A stretch of 64,000 nucleotides of DNA from Bacteriovorax sp. BAL6_X (lineage in GTDB: Bacteria; Bdellovibrionota; Bacteriovoracia; Bacteriovoracales; Bacteriovoracaceae). The stretch covers positions 186,001-250,000 of the forward strand of contig NZ_AUMC01000003.1 of the NCBI RefSeq assembly GCF_000443995.1, written 5' to 3'. A program made the translations under genes and the position numbers. Positions 8,697 through 16,617 of the stretch are shown here, one piece after another. The first letter of the stretch is position 1; the number at the start of each line of letters is the position of its first letter. Below the pieces are notes generated by a model, which was given only the letters and a program-made list of their open reading frames with translations, had not been told where the DNA came from and ran no database searches.

Positions 8697-9452
8697 ATGA
8701 AATTTAACTTTAAGAACAGTCTGTTATCAGCATTTGTTTTGTCCCTACTTGTTGGCTGTGGATCTGACGGTGGAACTGGCAGTGCCGGTAAGTATGGTGA
8801 TTATGCCGTTGGAGCTGCTAGTGAATATGTTGACTCTGCTAGAGGACTACCAAATAACTTAAGTACTGCTGATGATTTATCACAAGCAATTGTGAATAAT
8901 AATTTTGCAAATAGAAGTACTGGTGATACTGAGTACCCAATTTATACAATCTCTAGCTTTGATAACTTATCAGGATCAAGCAATTCTGGCGATTGCGACG
9001 ACTTTGAAATATTCGGAATGAGTTTAGGTACTATCTGTACTTCATCATCATCTTCTTCTTCGTTGAATTATGCTGTTGGTGGGTATCGCGGATTATATAG
9101 AGATGGAAGACTTGCACGTAGTAATGAATCTTTAGATGGAGCATTTGGATCATCTATTTCTGAATTAGCAAGTTTCTTGGCCAATAAGGTTCAAGAATCG
9201 GATGCAAATGGTACGCTTTTCAAGCGCTATGGAAATGGATATGCGCCATATAAAGATGGAATGTGCAACGACTATAATTGGGTTAGAAACTACTATAGTG
9301 GATATATTCAATTTTGTCAGCAGGTTGCACAATCTTATGCAGTAGAGTGGATTGTGACAATAAATGGTAAAAGAATGTTAATCAATATGAATGCACCACT
9401 TGCCTTGCAGCCTGTCTTAAGAGCAACAGGTGTAGGGGTTTCTGCTTACTAA
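8697..9452 (+). CDS. Putative outer-membrane lipoprotein, function unknown
   Basis: 251 residues. The N-terminus MKFNFKNSLLSAFVLSLLVG followed by Cys21 is a type II signal peptide with lipobox LVGC. The mature part has Gly/Asp/Ser-rich stretches, including a run of seven serines after a Cys (near 117-125), and six further cysteines that could form disulfides in the periplasm. No known domain is evident. The ATG at 8697 has GGAG six bases upstream; the upstream TTG is rejected. The gene is divergent from gpmI and followed by a strong terminator, so it is monocistronic. Confidence 0.7.
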   Translation: MKFNFKNSLLSAFVLSLLVGCGSDGGTGSAGKYGDYAVGAASEYVDSARGLPNNLSTADDLSQAIVNNNFANRSTGDTEYPIYTISSFDNLSGSSNSGDCDDFEIFGMSLGTICTSSSSSSSLNYAVGGYRGLYRDGRLARSNESLDGAFGSSISELASFLANKVQESDANGTLFKRYGNGYAPYKDGMCNDYNWVRNYYSGYIQFCQQVAQSYAVEWIVTINGKRMLINMNAPLALQPVLRATGVGVSAY

Positions 9453-9485
9453 TCGATAACAAACGACTTTAAATTTATACCTGAC

Positions 9486-9516
9486 AAAAAAGCGCGGCAA
9501 TGTCTGCGCTTTTTTA
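9486..9516 (+). terminator. Rho-independent terminator of lipoprotein gene
   Basis: AAAAAAGCGC (9486-9495) pairs with GCGCTTTTTT (9506-9515) around a 10-base loop, ending in a T run. It lies 33 bp after the lipoprotein stop. The A-tract/T-tract symmetry lets it work on either strand. Confidence 0.85.
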
Positions 9517-9620
9517 TTAAATTTAACCTAATTTACTCCGGCTATTTTGTGTCTACACGTGCATGAAATCTGAACATCCATTATAATAGAACTGTTTTAG
9601 TATTAAAAAAGGACTATTAT

Positions 9621-11345
9621 ATGGCAAAGTATCGTACAGATTTAATGGATGTGAATTTCAATCTATTTAAAGCGTGCAAAATTCAAGACGAAGCAAGCGA
9701 GCTTGGGTATGGTGAAGCTGATTTAAAAGATATCCTAACTCAATTTGATAAATTCGTTGAAAATGAAATTTATCCAACTCGACAAATTAGTGATGAAATT
9801 GGCGTAAAGCACGTTGATGGAAAAGTTATTGTTCCAGAAGTTTTTCACCAAGCAAATAAGGCCTTCTATGAGAATGGTTGGTATGCACTTGGTTATCCTG
9901 AAGAGGTTGGTGGAATGCCAGCTCCTCACGCAATGAAAGTTGCATGTACTTCAATGGCAATTGGTTCAAATGTTGCGTGGTCGATGTACTACGGACTGTC
10001 TCAAGGTGCTATGAATGTAATTCTAAAGGTTGGCTCTCAAGAGCAAAAAGATCTTTTCGTTACCAAAATGATGACAGGTGAATGGGGAGGCACAATGTGT
10101 CTTACTGAGCCTGGTGCGGGGTCTGATGTTGGGAATGCAAATACAACCGCGAAGCCACTTGAAAACGGAAAATATGCAATTAATGGTGTGAAGATCTTTA
10201 TCTCTTCTGGAGAAAGTGATCTATATGAAAATAATATTCACCTCGTTCTTGCAAGAACTCCTGGGGCACCAGAAGGAACGAAAGGACTTTCTCTATTTAT
10301 CGTTCCACGCTTTAACGTCGAAACTGGTGAATCAAATAATGTTAAGTGTACGAAGCTTGAGCACAAAATGGGAATCCATGCACAAGCGACATGTGAGTTA
10401 ACATTTGGGCAAGACGGTGAGTGTATTGGTGAGCTGATTGGTAAAGAATTTGATGGAATGAAGAATATGTTTATCATGATGAATGAAGCAAGGCTTCTTT
10501 GCGGACTTCAGGGGGAAGCACAGTCAAATCTTTGCTTTGAATTAACTGAGCAATATGCAAAAGAGCGCTCACAATTTGGTACTGAAATTATCAATATGCC
10601 AGATGTTAAGAGAATGCTTCTTAAAATGAGATCAACTGGACGAGGTCTTAGGGCCCTATCTCTTTATACGGCAAACCTATTTGATAAGGCCGAAAAGGGT
10701 GATGAAGAAGCGGATAAGGAAATCGCTCTTTTTACACCAATATGTAAGGGATTCTGTACAGATGAAGGTGTGAATATCGCCAGTGATGGTGTTCAAGTTC
10801 ATGGTGGTTATGGATATTGTACTGAATATGGAATTGAGCAGTTTATGCGCGATACAAAAATTGCGACAATCTATGAAGGAACAAACGGGATTCAGGCCAT
10901 CGACTTTGTTATGAGAAAAATTCTTATGGATAAGGGGGAAACATTCTTCAATGTCGGAAAGAAGATTCACGCAACTATGAATAGAGAAGAAGCAAAAGCT
11001 TATCCACACGAAGTTTCAATGATTGGGAAATCAATGGAAATGAGTGAAGAAGTTGTAAAGAAATTTGGTTCTTTTATGGCTGCAAAAAATCAGAGTGCGG
11101 TACTTGCACATGCAACTGATTTCTTAAGCTATTGTGGAAACCTCGTTGTTTCATGGTTACTTCTTGAACATGCTTGTATTGCTCAAAATGAATTGAAGAC
11201 AGCAACAAGTGAAGAAGAGAAGAAATATTATCAGTCTAAAATCGATGATTTTAAAGTTTTCTGTCAGTACCAATTAACTAGAAATATTGGGCTCGCACAT
11301 AGTGTTTTAAACTTCGAGGAAGATTTAACTTCGATTAATGTTTAA
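9621..11345 (+). CDS. Acyl-CoA dehydrogenase, long (DmdC-like) type
   Basis: 574 residues, longer than the 380-residue classical enzymes and typical of the roughly 600-residue group that includes 3-methylmercaptopropionyl-CoA dehydrogenase. An FAD enzyme that oxidises acyl-CoA to 2-enoyl-CoA. FAD/substrate-binding signatures: CLTEPGAGSDVGN near 157-169, GVKIFISSGE, ERSQFGTEI, then GGYGYCTEYGIEQFMRD and IYEGTNGIQAIDF with probable catalytic base Glu419. The extra C-terminal helical region (about 450-574) is the family's extra domain. The native substrate (fatty acyl-CoA or a DMSP-derived thioester) cannot be told. A TATAAT at 9582-9587 may be its -10. The nuclease-like gene follows after 30 bp. 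Confidence 0.88.
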   Translation: MAKYRTDLMDVNFNLFKACKIQDEASELGYGEADLKDILTQFDKFVENEIYPTRQISDEIGVKHVDGKVIVPEVFHQANKAFYENGWYALGYPEEVGGMPAPHAMKVACTSMAIGSNVAWSMYYGLSQGAMNVILKVGSQEQKDLFVTKMMTGEWGGTMCLTEPGAGSDVGNANTTAKPLENGKYAINGVKIFISSGESDLYENNIHLVLARTPGAPEGTKGLSLFIVPRFNVETGESNNVKCTKLEHKMGIHAQATCELTFGQDGECIGELIGKEFDGMKNMFIMMNEARLLCGLQGEAQSNLCFELTEQYAKERSQFGTEIINMPDVKRMLLKMRSTGRGLRALSLYTANLFDKAEKGDEEADKEIALFTPICKGFCTDEGVNIASDGVQVHGGYGYCTEYGIEQFMRDTKIATIYEGTNGIQAIDFVMRKILMDKGETFFNVGKKIHATMNREEAKAYPHEVSMIGKSMEMSEEVVKKFGSFMAAKNQSAVLAHATDFLSYCGNLVVSWLLLEHACIAQNELKTATSEEEKKYYQSKIDDFKVFCQYQLTRNIGLAHSVLNFEEDLTSINV

Positions 11346-11375
11346 TTAAAGATTAAGCACAAGGGTATGTGAGAG

Positions 11376-12188
11376 ATGGAAGTAATGGAAAAAGGTGTTG
11401 ACCTATTTAATGAGGCGACTCGTGGTAGTACCGACTACTACAAAGACAATGTTTATATTATGAAGAAAAAAGGAGAGTATGCTCCTTTAAGCTTCATGAA
11501 GAAGAAAGTTGAAGGCTTTGATGAGGAAAGCTTACTAAGCCGTGGTTTTATCTATGACTCTTTAGAGCTCGTAGGTGATAAAGAATTTTTAGAATGGTAT
11601 GAAAAGCAATTTTCTCGCAAGATGAAGAGAACGCATGCTAAGCAAGTTCTAATTATTCACTTACCAGATAATAAAAGAATCTTTGATGCCATTGAAACAG
11701 TTAATAAGGTTTATGACATCCTTCGTGATGAACGTATTATCTTCAATGGTAAGAAACTTCCTGTACAGCTAGGAGAATGGTACGCAAAATGTATCTTCGG
11801 ACTAATGCAGAAGAAGTCGACTTCCCAGCGTGGGTTTGATTTCTACGTTGGTGAAAAAAGAATTGAAGTTGTCGTTCACTGGGGAGATCAAACTTCACCA
11901 AAGGGTGTGAAGGTTAGAAAGTCTCTTTGTGATCTTTCGGCAAGTGTTATCATCATTTATCTTGCACGTAATTTTATGATTAGAGATATTTGTCTCTTGG
12001 ACTCTGATTATGTTCTTAGAAAATTTGCAGGAAAAGGACATACACTATTCTTAAAAGATTCCGATATTGGAACTTATTTCTTTTCAAAGTCGACAAAGCA
12101 TAAGGATAAAGTTGTAAATAAGAATGCACTTCTTAAATACGCACTACCTAAGCTTGCGATGAATTTAACTGAATTCTTAGAAGGTTAA
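11376..12188 (+). CDS. Unknown protein with nuclease-like core
   Basis: 270 residues, no signal peptide or membrane segment, basic. No function can be assigned. The segment from Glu124 (LGEWYAK) through Asp145 (QRGFDFYVG) to Glu154 (KRIEVVVHW) has the order and hydrophobic pattern of a PD-(D/E)XK nuclease core, in which a strand reading E-x-K follows a catalytic Asp. Here the usual Lys is Val156, so catalysis may be lost or a different residue used. The later part (AGKGHTLFLKDSD) is well ordered but not recognised. It lies 30 bp after the acyl-CoA dehydrogenase and probably shares its message. It ends 2 bp from the convergent methyltransferase gene. Confidence 0.7.
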   Translation: MEVMEKGVDLFNEATRGSTDYYKDNVYIMKKKGEYAPLSFMKKKVEGFDEESLLSRGFIYDSLELVGDKEFLEWYEKQFSRKMKRTHAKQVLIIHLPDNKRIFDAIETVNKVYDILRDERIIFNGKKLPVQLGEWYAKCIFGLMQKKSTSQRGFDFYVGEKRIEVVVHWGDQTSPKGVKVRKSLCDLSASVIIIYLARNFMIRDICLLDSDYVLRKFAGKGHTLFLKDSDIGTYFFSKSTKHKDKVVNKNALLKYALPKLAMNLTEFLEG

Positions 12189-12190
12189 AA

Positions 12191-13426
12191 TTAAAGTAAT
12201 TCATATTTTAAAAGGCGGCATTCAATGTCGCCATTTAAAAACTCAGTTTTCTTACTTGTTTTCAAACGAATATTCTTTCTAAGTGGCCCATGAGCTGTAA
12301 GAATGAATGCAGTTGAACCTTTGAAGTTATTCTTAAGAGTTTCACCCATTTCAAAATAGAAGTCGTTTATCTCTAGTCCACCAATGGCCTGAATACGCTC
12401 TCCGTAAGGTGGGTTAAATAGCATCATACCTCTTTCAAAGCCTGCTGGAGCCTGAGAGTTAATGAAGTTTTCACAACCAAAGTTTACGAAGTCAACACGG
12501 CCAAAGCAGTTGAGAAGGTGAGTTCTCATTAACTTGAAGTTTTCAACATCGGCGTCATTGCAATAGAACTTATCACTTGGAATTGAATCAATTCTTTCCT
12601 GAGAGTCCTTCATGATTTCGTGGACCTTATCAAAGTACCAGTCAACTAGGTTCGAATCATGAAACCATGGTTGTCCTGTAAATGAATACGGAGTTGTATT
12701 TTGCTTAAGCCTTAGGAAGGCCGGCGATAATTTTAAGTAATAGAAAATTGCTTCAATGAGAATTGTTCCAGAACCTGCCATTGGATCGTAGAATGGCCCT
12801 TGGCAATCCCATTTTGTTTCAGCGACAAGAGAAGCTGCTAAGTTTTCTCTTAGAGGAGCGCGGTGACCTGATTCACGGTAGCCACGTTTATCAAGAGAAG
12901 TTCCAACCATGTCAGCATAGATGATAACCTTGCAACCTTCTTTAACTTTTTCAACACGTTGAAGAAAGCTCACATTTGGTTCGTTAGTCTCAACATTTGG
13001 ACGCTTATTAAATTTCTCTCTCATATAATCAACAAGAGAGTCTTTTAGAGTTTGAGATAAGAAAATTGAACTTCTAAAAAGCTCTTTACTTTCTCCATCT
13101 AGAAGAGTGTTGATTTTGAAAGTTTGCTCTGGAGTAATGTAATCTTCCCATGGAAGCTCACTTGCTCTCTTATAGATTTGTTTTTCATCGCGAATATAGA
13201 AGAAGCCAACCTCCTTAAAAACACGAGAAGCAATTCTAGCATTAAAAATATATTCAATCGTTGCCTTGTTGCGGGCCTTGAATGAAGCTCCACCACGTCC
13301 AGCCTTGGCCTCTATTCCGTTGGCACGTAGCTCATTTACTAGGTATTGCTCACATCCTCTTGGGCATGAGGCAAAATAAAAACTTTTGTCATTAATGACT
13401 TTGTTCGACTTCTTATAATTTTCCAT
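12191..13426 (-). CDS. THUMP-domain RNA methyltransferase, RlmL-like
   Basis: 411 residues. An N-terminal ferredoxin-like/THUMP part (about 15-160) begins YFASCPRGCEQYL, typical of this family. Then comes DKRGYRESGHRAPLRENLAA, followed by a Rossmann SAM methyltransferase with motif I DPMAGSGTILIEA and motif IV LFNPPYGERI (NPPY marks base N-methylation). This layout matches the N-terminal half of E. coli RlmKL, which makes m2G2445 in 23S rRNA, and also RlmL/Trm14 proteins. The RlmK half is absent, as is common outside gammaproteobacteria. The exact RNA target is inferred. Monocistronic, with a divergent ahcY promoter region upstream. Confidence 0.85.
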   Translation of the reverse strand: MENYKKSNKVINDKSFYFASCPRGCEQYLVNELRANGIEAKAGRGGASFKARNKATIEYIFNARIASRVFKEVGFFYIRDEKQIYKRASELPWEDYITPEQTFKINTLLDGESKELFRSSIFLSQTLKDSLVDYMREKFNKRPNVETNEPNVSFLQRVEKVKEGCKVIIYADMVGTSLDKRGYRESGHRAPLRENLAASLVAETKWDCQGPFYDPMAGSGTILIEAIFYYLKLSPAFLRLKQNTTPYSFTGQPWFHDSNLVDWYFDKVHEIMKDSQERIDSIPSDKFYCNDADVENFKLMRTHLLNCFGRVDFVNFGCENFINSQAPAGFERGMMLFNPPYGERIQAIGGLEINDFYFEMGETLKNNFKGSTAFILTAHGPLRKNIRLKTSKKTEFLNGDIECRLLKYELL

Positions 13427-13611
13427 AGGCGAGATTTATGCTTTATTTAGGTATGTGTCAAAGAAAAAGCCTTAAGTTGGTAAAAATTCGTTCATTTTCC
13501 TCAATAAAATAGGCTAAATTCCTTCGTATAGGCTTCAAACTTGACGGATATACTGTTATAGTTTCGGACATAAAATATATTAGAATTTATTCATACATAA
13601 AGTGAGGAAAC

Positions 13612-14907
13612 ATGAGTTTTACAGATTACAAAGTAGCAGACATCTCTCTAGCTGACTGGGGAAGAAAAGAAATTAAAATCGCTGAAACTGAAATGCCGGG
13701 ACTAATGTCTCTAAGAAAAGAGTTTGGAGCGTCAAAGCCACTTAAAGGTGCAAAGATTGCAGGTTGTCTTCACATGACTATTCAAACAGCTGTGCTTATC
13801 GAAACTCTAGTTGAGCTAGGTGCTGAAGTAAGATGGTCTTCATGTAATATTTATTCAACTCAAGATCAAGCTGCTGCGGCAATCGCTGCTGCTGGAATTC
13901 CTGTTTTTGCTTGGAAAGGTATGAACGAAGAGGAATTTGACTGGTGTATCGAGCAAACTCTTAAATGGGCAGATGGATCAGCACTTAATATGATCCTTGA
14001 TGATGGTGGTGACCTTACAAATATGGTTCACGACAAATATCCTGAGCTAATCGAAGGAATCAAAGGTCTTTCTGAAGAAACAACTACTGGTGTTCACAGA
14101 CTATATGAAAGAGTTAAAGCAGGAACACTTAAAATGCCAGCAATCAATATCAATGACTCTGTTACAAAGTCTAAGTTTGATAACCTTTATGGATGTAGAG
14201 AATCTTTAGTAGATGGTATTAAGCGTGCAACTGACGTAATGATCGCAGGTAAGACTTGTGTTGTTGTTGGTTACGGTGATGTTGGTAAAGGTTCAGCTCA
14301 GTCTTTCAAAGGTCTTGGAGCTAGAGTAATCGTTACTGAAATCGATCCAATCTGTGCTCTTCAAGCAGCTATGGAAGGTTTCGAAGTAATGAAAATGGAT
14401 AAAGCAGCTGCTGAAGGTGATATTTTCGTTACAACGACTGGTAACTACCACGTAATCAATGCATCTCACCTTGATAAGATGAGAGATGGTGCAATTGTTT
14501 GTAACATTGGTCACTTTGATAATGAAATCGACATCAAGCACCTACATAACAACTACGAAGAAGATAATATCAAGCCACAAGTTGATCTTTATACAGGAAA
14601 AGATGGTAAGAGAATCATTCTTCTTGCTCAAGGTCGTCTAGTTAACCTTGGTTGTGCAACTGGGCACCCTTCATTTGTTATGTCGAACTCATTTTGTAAC
14701 CAAGTTATTGCTCAAATGGAACTTTGGGACAATGCTGGAAAATATGAGAACAATGTTTATATGCTACCTAAGCACCTAGATGAAAAAGTTGCTCGTCTTC
14801 ACCTTAAGAGAATTAATGTTGAAATCGATGAACTTTCTCCTCAGCAAGCTGAATACATCAGTGTACCTGTTGAAGGTCCATATAAGCCAGAACACTACCG
14901 TTACTAA
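13612..14907 (+). CDS. ahcY: Adenosylhomocysteinase
   Basis: 431 residues. It hydrolyses S-adenosylhomocysteine to adenosine and homocysteine, clearing the product of SAM-dependent methylation. The NAD-binding fingerprint [20 protein letters not shown] is present, with [20 protein letters not shown] near the N-terminus and the family's C-terminal tail ending in PEHYRY. It lacks the roughly 40-residue insertion of some bacterial forms. The start has a GAGGAAA ribosome-binding site. A structured RNA-like element begins 4 nt after the stop, then a terminator. Homocysteine made here could feed the CBS/cystathionine lyase genes at 35-38 kb. Confidence 0.97.
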   Translation: MSFTDYKVADISLADWGRKEIKIAETEMPGLMSLRKEFGASKPLKGAKIAGCLHMTIQTAVLIETLVELGAEVRWSSCNIYSTQDQAAAAIAAAGIPVFAWKGMNEEEFDWCIEQTLKWADGSALNMILDDGGDLTNMVHDKYPELIEGIKGLSEETTTGVHRLYERVKAGTLKMPAININDSVTKSKFDNLYGCRESLVDGIKRATDVMIAGKTCVVVGYGDVGKGSAQSFKGLGARVIVTEIDPICALQAAMEGFEVMKMDKAAAEGDIFVTTTGNYHVINASHLDKMRDGAIVCNIGHFDNEIDIKHLHNNYEEDNIKPQVDLYTGKDGKRIILLAQGRLVNLGCATGHPSFVMSNSFCNQVIAQMELWDNAGKYENNVYMLPKHLDEKVARLHLKRINVEIDELSPQQAEYISVPVEGPYKPEHYRY

Positions 14908-14911
14908 GCAG

Positions 14912-15010
14912 CTGCGAAATTGACTGGCTACGGCCAGTCTATTGTTCGCGGTGCTAGCTCCCCATGAAAGGAGTAGGCTCCAATCGAGAGCGAGGGTTCA
15001 AGCCCGAGCG
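14912..15010 (+). ncRNA. Unknown structured 3'-UTR RNA element, copy A
   Basis: CTGCGAA (14912-14918) pairs with TTCGCGG (14945-14951), enclosing ATT, a GACTGGC/GCCAGTC hairpin with a TACG loop (14922-14939), and TATTG. One base later comes GCTAGCTCCCCA (14953-14964), then 29 variable bases and the hairpin core GGGTTCAAGCCCG (14994-15006). A second copy at 23011 keeps the two blocks and all outer pairs while changing their bases, which argues for selection on RNA structure. I do not recognise a named family. It may be a processed 3'-UTR RNA or an RNA of its own ending at the terminator 15045-15076. Confidence 0.6.
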
Positions 15011-15044
15011 GTTCGCTTAAGGAGCAAAAAGAATGTATAATATG

Positions 15045-15076
15045 AAAAGAGCCTCGTTTATGAGGCTCTTTTTTTT
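15045..15076 (+). terminator. Rho-independent terminator after ahcY and element A
   Basis: AAAAGAGCCTC (15045-15055) pairs with GAGGCTCTTTT (15062-15072) around a 6-base loop and runs into T8. It separates ahcY plus the RNA element from rpiB, whose ATG is only 10 bp further on. Confidence 0.9.
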
Positions 15077-15086
15077 GAGGTAAATC

Positions 15087-15527
15087 ATGAGTAAGAAAAT
15101 TTTCCTAGCAACAGATCACGGTGCATTTGAACAAAAAGAAGCGGTAAAGAAATTCTTAATTGAAGAAGGTTATGAAGTAGTGGATCTTGGAACGCATTCA
15201 ATAGATTCATGCCACTATCCTGAGTATGCAGTTTCTTTAGCAAAGGCCGTGCAAAAAGAGGGTAAAGGTATTCTTCTTTGTGGGTCGGGAATTGGAGTAT
15301 GTATGGTTGCCAATAAGTTTAAGGGAATCAGGGCAGCTCTTTGTCATAACGTCGATCTTGCAAGGCTTTCTCGTGAGCACAACAACGCAAATGTAATTTG
15401 CTTTGGTGGCCGTATTTCAACTAGTGAAGAAGTTTTGGCCATGACTAAGGTATGGCTTGCGACTGAGTTTGAAGGTGGCAGACATCAGACGCGCATTGAC
15501 ATGTTCACTGACCTCGGTGAAAATTAA
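15087..15527 (+). CDS. rpiB: Ribose-5-phosphate isomerase B
   Basis: 146 residues, normal size. It interconverts ribose 5-phosphate and ribulose 5-phosphate in the pentose phosphate pathway. ATDHGAFEQK (Asp10-His11), the catalytic-cysteine loop LLCGSGIGVCMVANKFKGIRA with Cys65, and REHNNANVICFGGR mark the RpiB/LacAB family. It sits right behind the terminator at 15076, and the EExxWGQR membrane gene starts 4 bp after it, so these two are co-transcribed. A GAGG ribosome-binding site lies 7 bases before the ATG. Confidence 0.95.
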   Translation: MSKKIFLATDHGAFEQKEAVKKFLIEEGYEVVDLGTHSIDSCHYPEYAVSLAKAVQKEGKGILLCGSGIGVCMVANKFKGIRAALCHNVDLARLSREHNNANVICFGGRISTSEEVLAMTKVWLATEFEGGRHQTRIDMFTDLGEN

Positions 15528-15531
15528 TCTT

Positions 15532-16212
15532 ATGTTTAAAGTTAAATGGACTGAATATATCTCATTCTTTGTTATCTTAGTTATTGGTATCTATAGCCTA
15601 TATATATCAAGAACTGATTTAGCTTATTTTGATAACGTACTTAGCGTACAAAATGGACTACTTGAATGGTTTACTTTTGTTGGCCTATGTCTCATTTCAT
15701 TTGGTTACTTTTACAGACGTAGAGTTCTCGCAAAATTTAGAGACTCAAAGTTTCTACTTATGCTTGTCGCTCAAGGTGTTTTTTATGTTATTTGTGCCTT
15801 GGAAGAGGTGAGCTGGGGACAACGTATTTTTGATTGGAATTCTCCTGAAATGTTTAGGGATATTAATAGTGTCCTTCTAGAAACCAATTTTCAAAATTGG
15901 TTAATTGCTCGTGGAGTTTCTCATGAGTCTTGGAACCTCTTTCTAAGAGTCATCTTATTTATTTACCTTTTCGCTATTCCTATTTCATATTTAAAAGTTG
16001 AAAAGGCTAAGCAATTCATTGATAAATTTGCACTTCCTGTACCAAAGGCAACTCATATTATAAGTTTCATGATTCTTCTTGTGATCACACTTTTTATTCC
16101 AAGTGATAATAAAGTGCAATTTGCAGAGTTCTGTTTGACTTGGGTTTTAACGGCCCTAACATTAGAGCCATTTAACCGCGGTATGTTTTCTCGTCGTAGT
16201 TTAGTTCGCTAG
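15532..16212 (+). CDS. Polytopic membrane protein with EExxWGQR motif, copy 2
   Basis: 226 residues, the same length as its relative at 1992-2672. Six or so hydrophobic segments. Shared landmarks in the same order: NGLLEWFTFV near 41, EEVSWGQRIF (91-100), SPEMF, an N-x-Q segment, and DKFALPVPKATH near 164. It lacks the LHN of copy 1. The function is unknown; the charged EE...W-GQR motif at a membrane border looks like an active or binding site. The ATG at 15532 lies 4 bp after the rpiB stop and has GGTGAA upstream; a longer frame that begins inside rpiB is rejected. It ends exactly where the convergent DCC-protein gene ends. Confidence 0.75.
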   Translation: MFKVKWTEYISFFVILVIGIYSLYISRTDLAYFDNVLSVQNGLLEWFTFVGLCLISFGYFYRRRVLAKFRDSKFLLMLVAQGVFYVICALEEVSWGQRIFDWNSPEMFRDINSVLLETNFQNWLIARGVSHESWNLFLRVILFIYLFAIPISYLKVEKAKQFIDKFALPVPKATHIISFMILLVITLFIPSDNKVQFAEFCLTWVLTALTLEPFNRGMFSRRSLVR

Positions 16213-16599
16213 TTAGGCGTGCTTTACACAGCTTGTACATTTTCTTTTTAGCATTCTTCTGTAAGCACTCGTTGTCTTATGAAAGTAACTTGTAGCCTTT
16301 TGACCCATATCGCTTTCAATTAGCCAGCTAAACTTATTTACAAGAGGGTAGAGTTTTGCAAGGTGAGTAATCACTTCGTCACCCTTTAAAATTTTCTTAT
16401 CACTTGTGATGTAGTGAACAATTTCTTGGCACTCTTTTTTATTAAGTTCTGGATACACTTGATAGAGCTTCTCATCGTTAACACTGACAAAATTAACGGA
16501 CTTTGCCTCTTCTAGACGAGCTAGAGAATCCTTGAACCTTACACATAGTGGACATTCATCATCGAAAATGAGAATTGGTAATTTATAATTTTCTTCCAT
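16213..16599 (-). CDS. DCC-family thiol-disulfide oxidoreductase-like protein
   Basis: 128 residues, no signal peptide. LIFDDECPLCVRF (Cys16, Cys19) fits the DUF393 'DCC' signature D-x-x-C-x-x-C, a thioredoxin-related family of poorly known role. A second CxxC (Cys121, Cys124 in KRKCTSCVKHA) at the extreme C-terminus is unusual and could bind metal or exchange electrons with the first pair. It follows the Cys-rich exported protein gene by 18 bp and is probably co-transcribed, which suggests a thiol-related partnership, though the two proteins would sit in different compartments. Confidence 0.75.
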   Translation of the reverse strand: MEENYKLPILIFDDECPLCVRFKDSLARLEEAKSVNFVSVNDEKLYQVYPELNKKECQEIVHYITSDKKILKGDEVITHLAKLYPLVNKFSWLIESDMGQKATSYFHKTTSAYRRMLKRKCTSCVKHA

Positions 16600-16617
16600 G
16601 AAACAACCTTTTAATAC

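Noticed and set aside
13427-13611. SAH riboswitch upstream of ahcY
   Set aside because: A riboswitch would be expected there, but the 185-bp leader is AT-rich and has no matching GC-rich fold; the structured element lies after the gene instead.
14953-15006. tRNA-like pattern (TAGCTC then GGGTTCAAG) in element A
   Set aside because: The spacing is near that of a tRNA, but the T stem would have only two pairs in the tRNA register, no anticodon arm forms, and copy B lacks the matching D stem.
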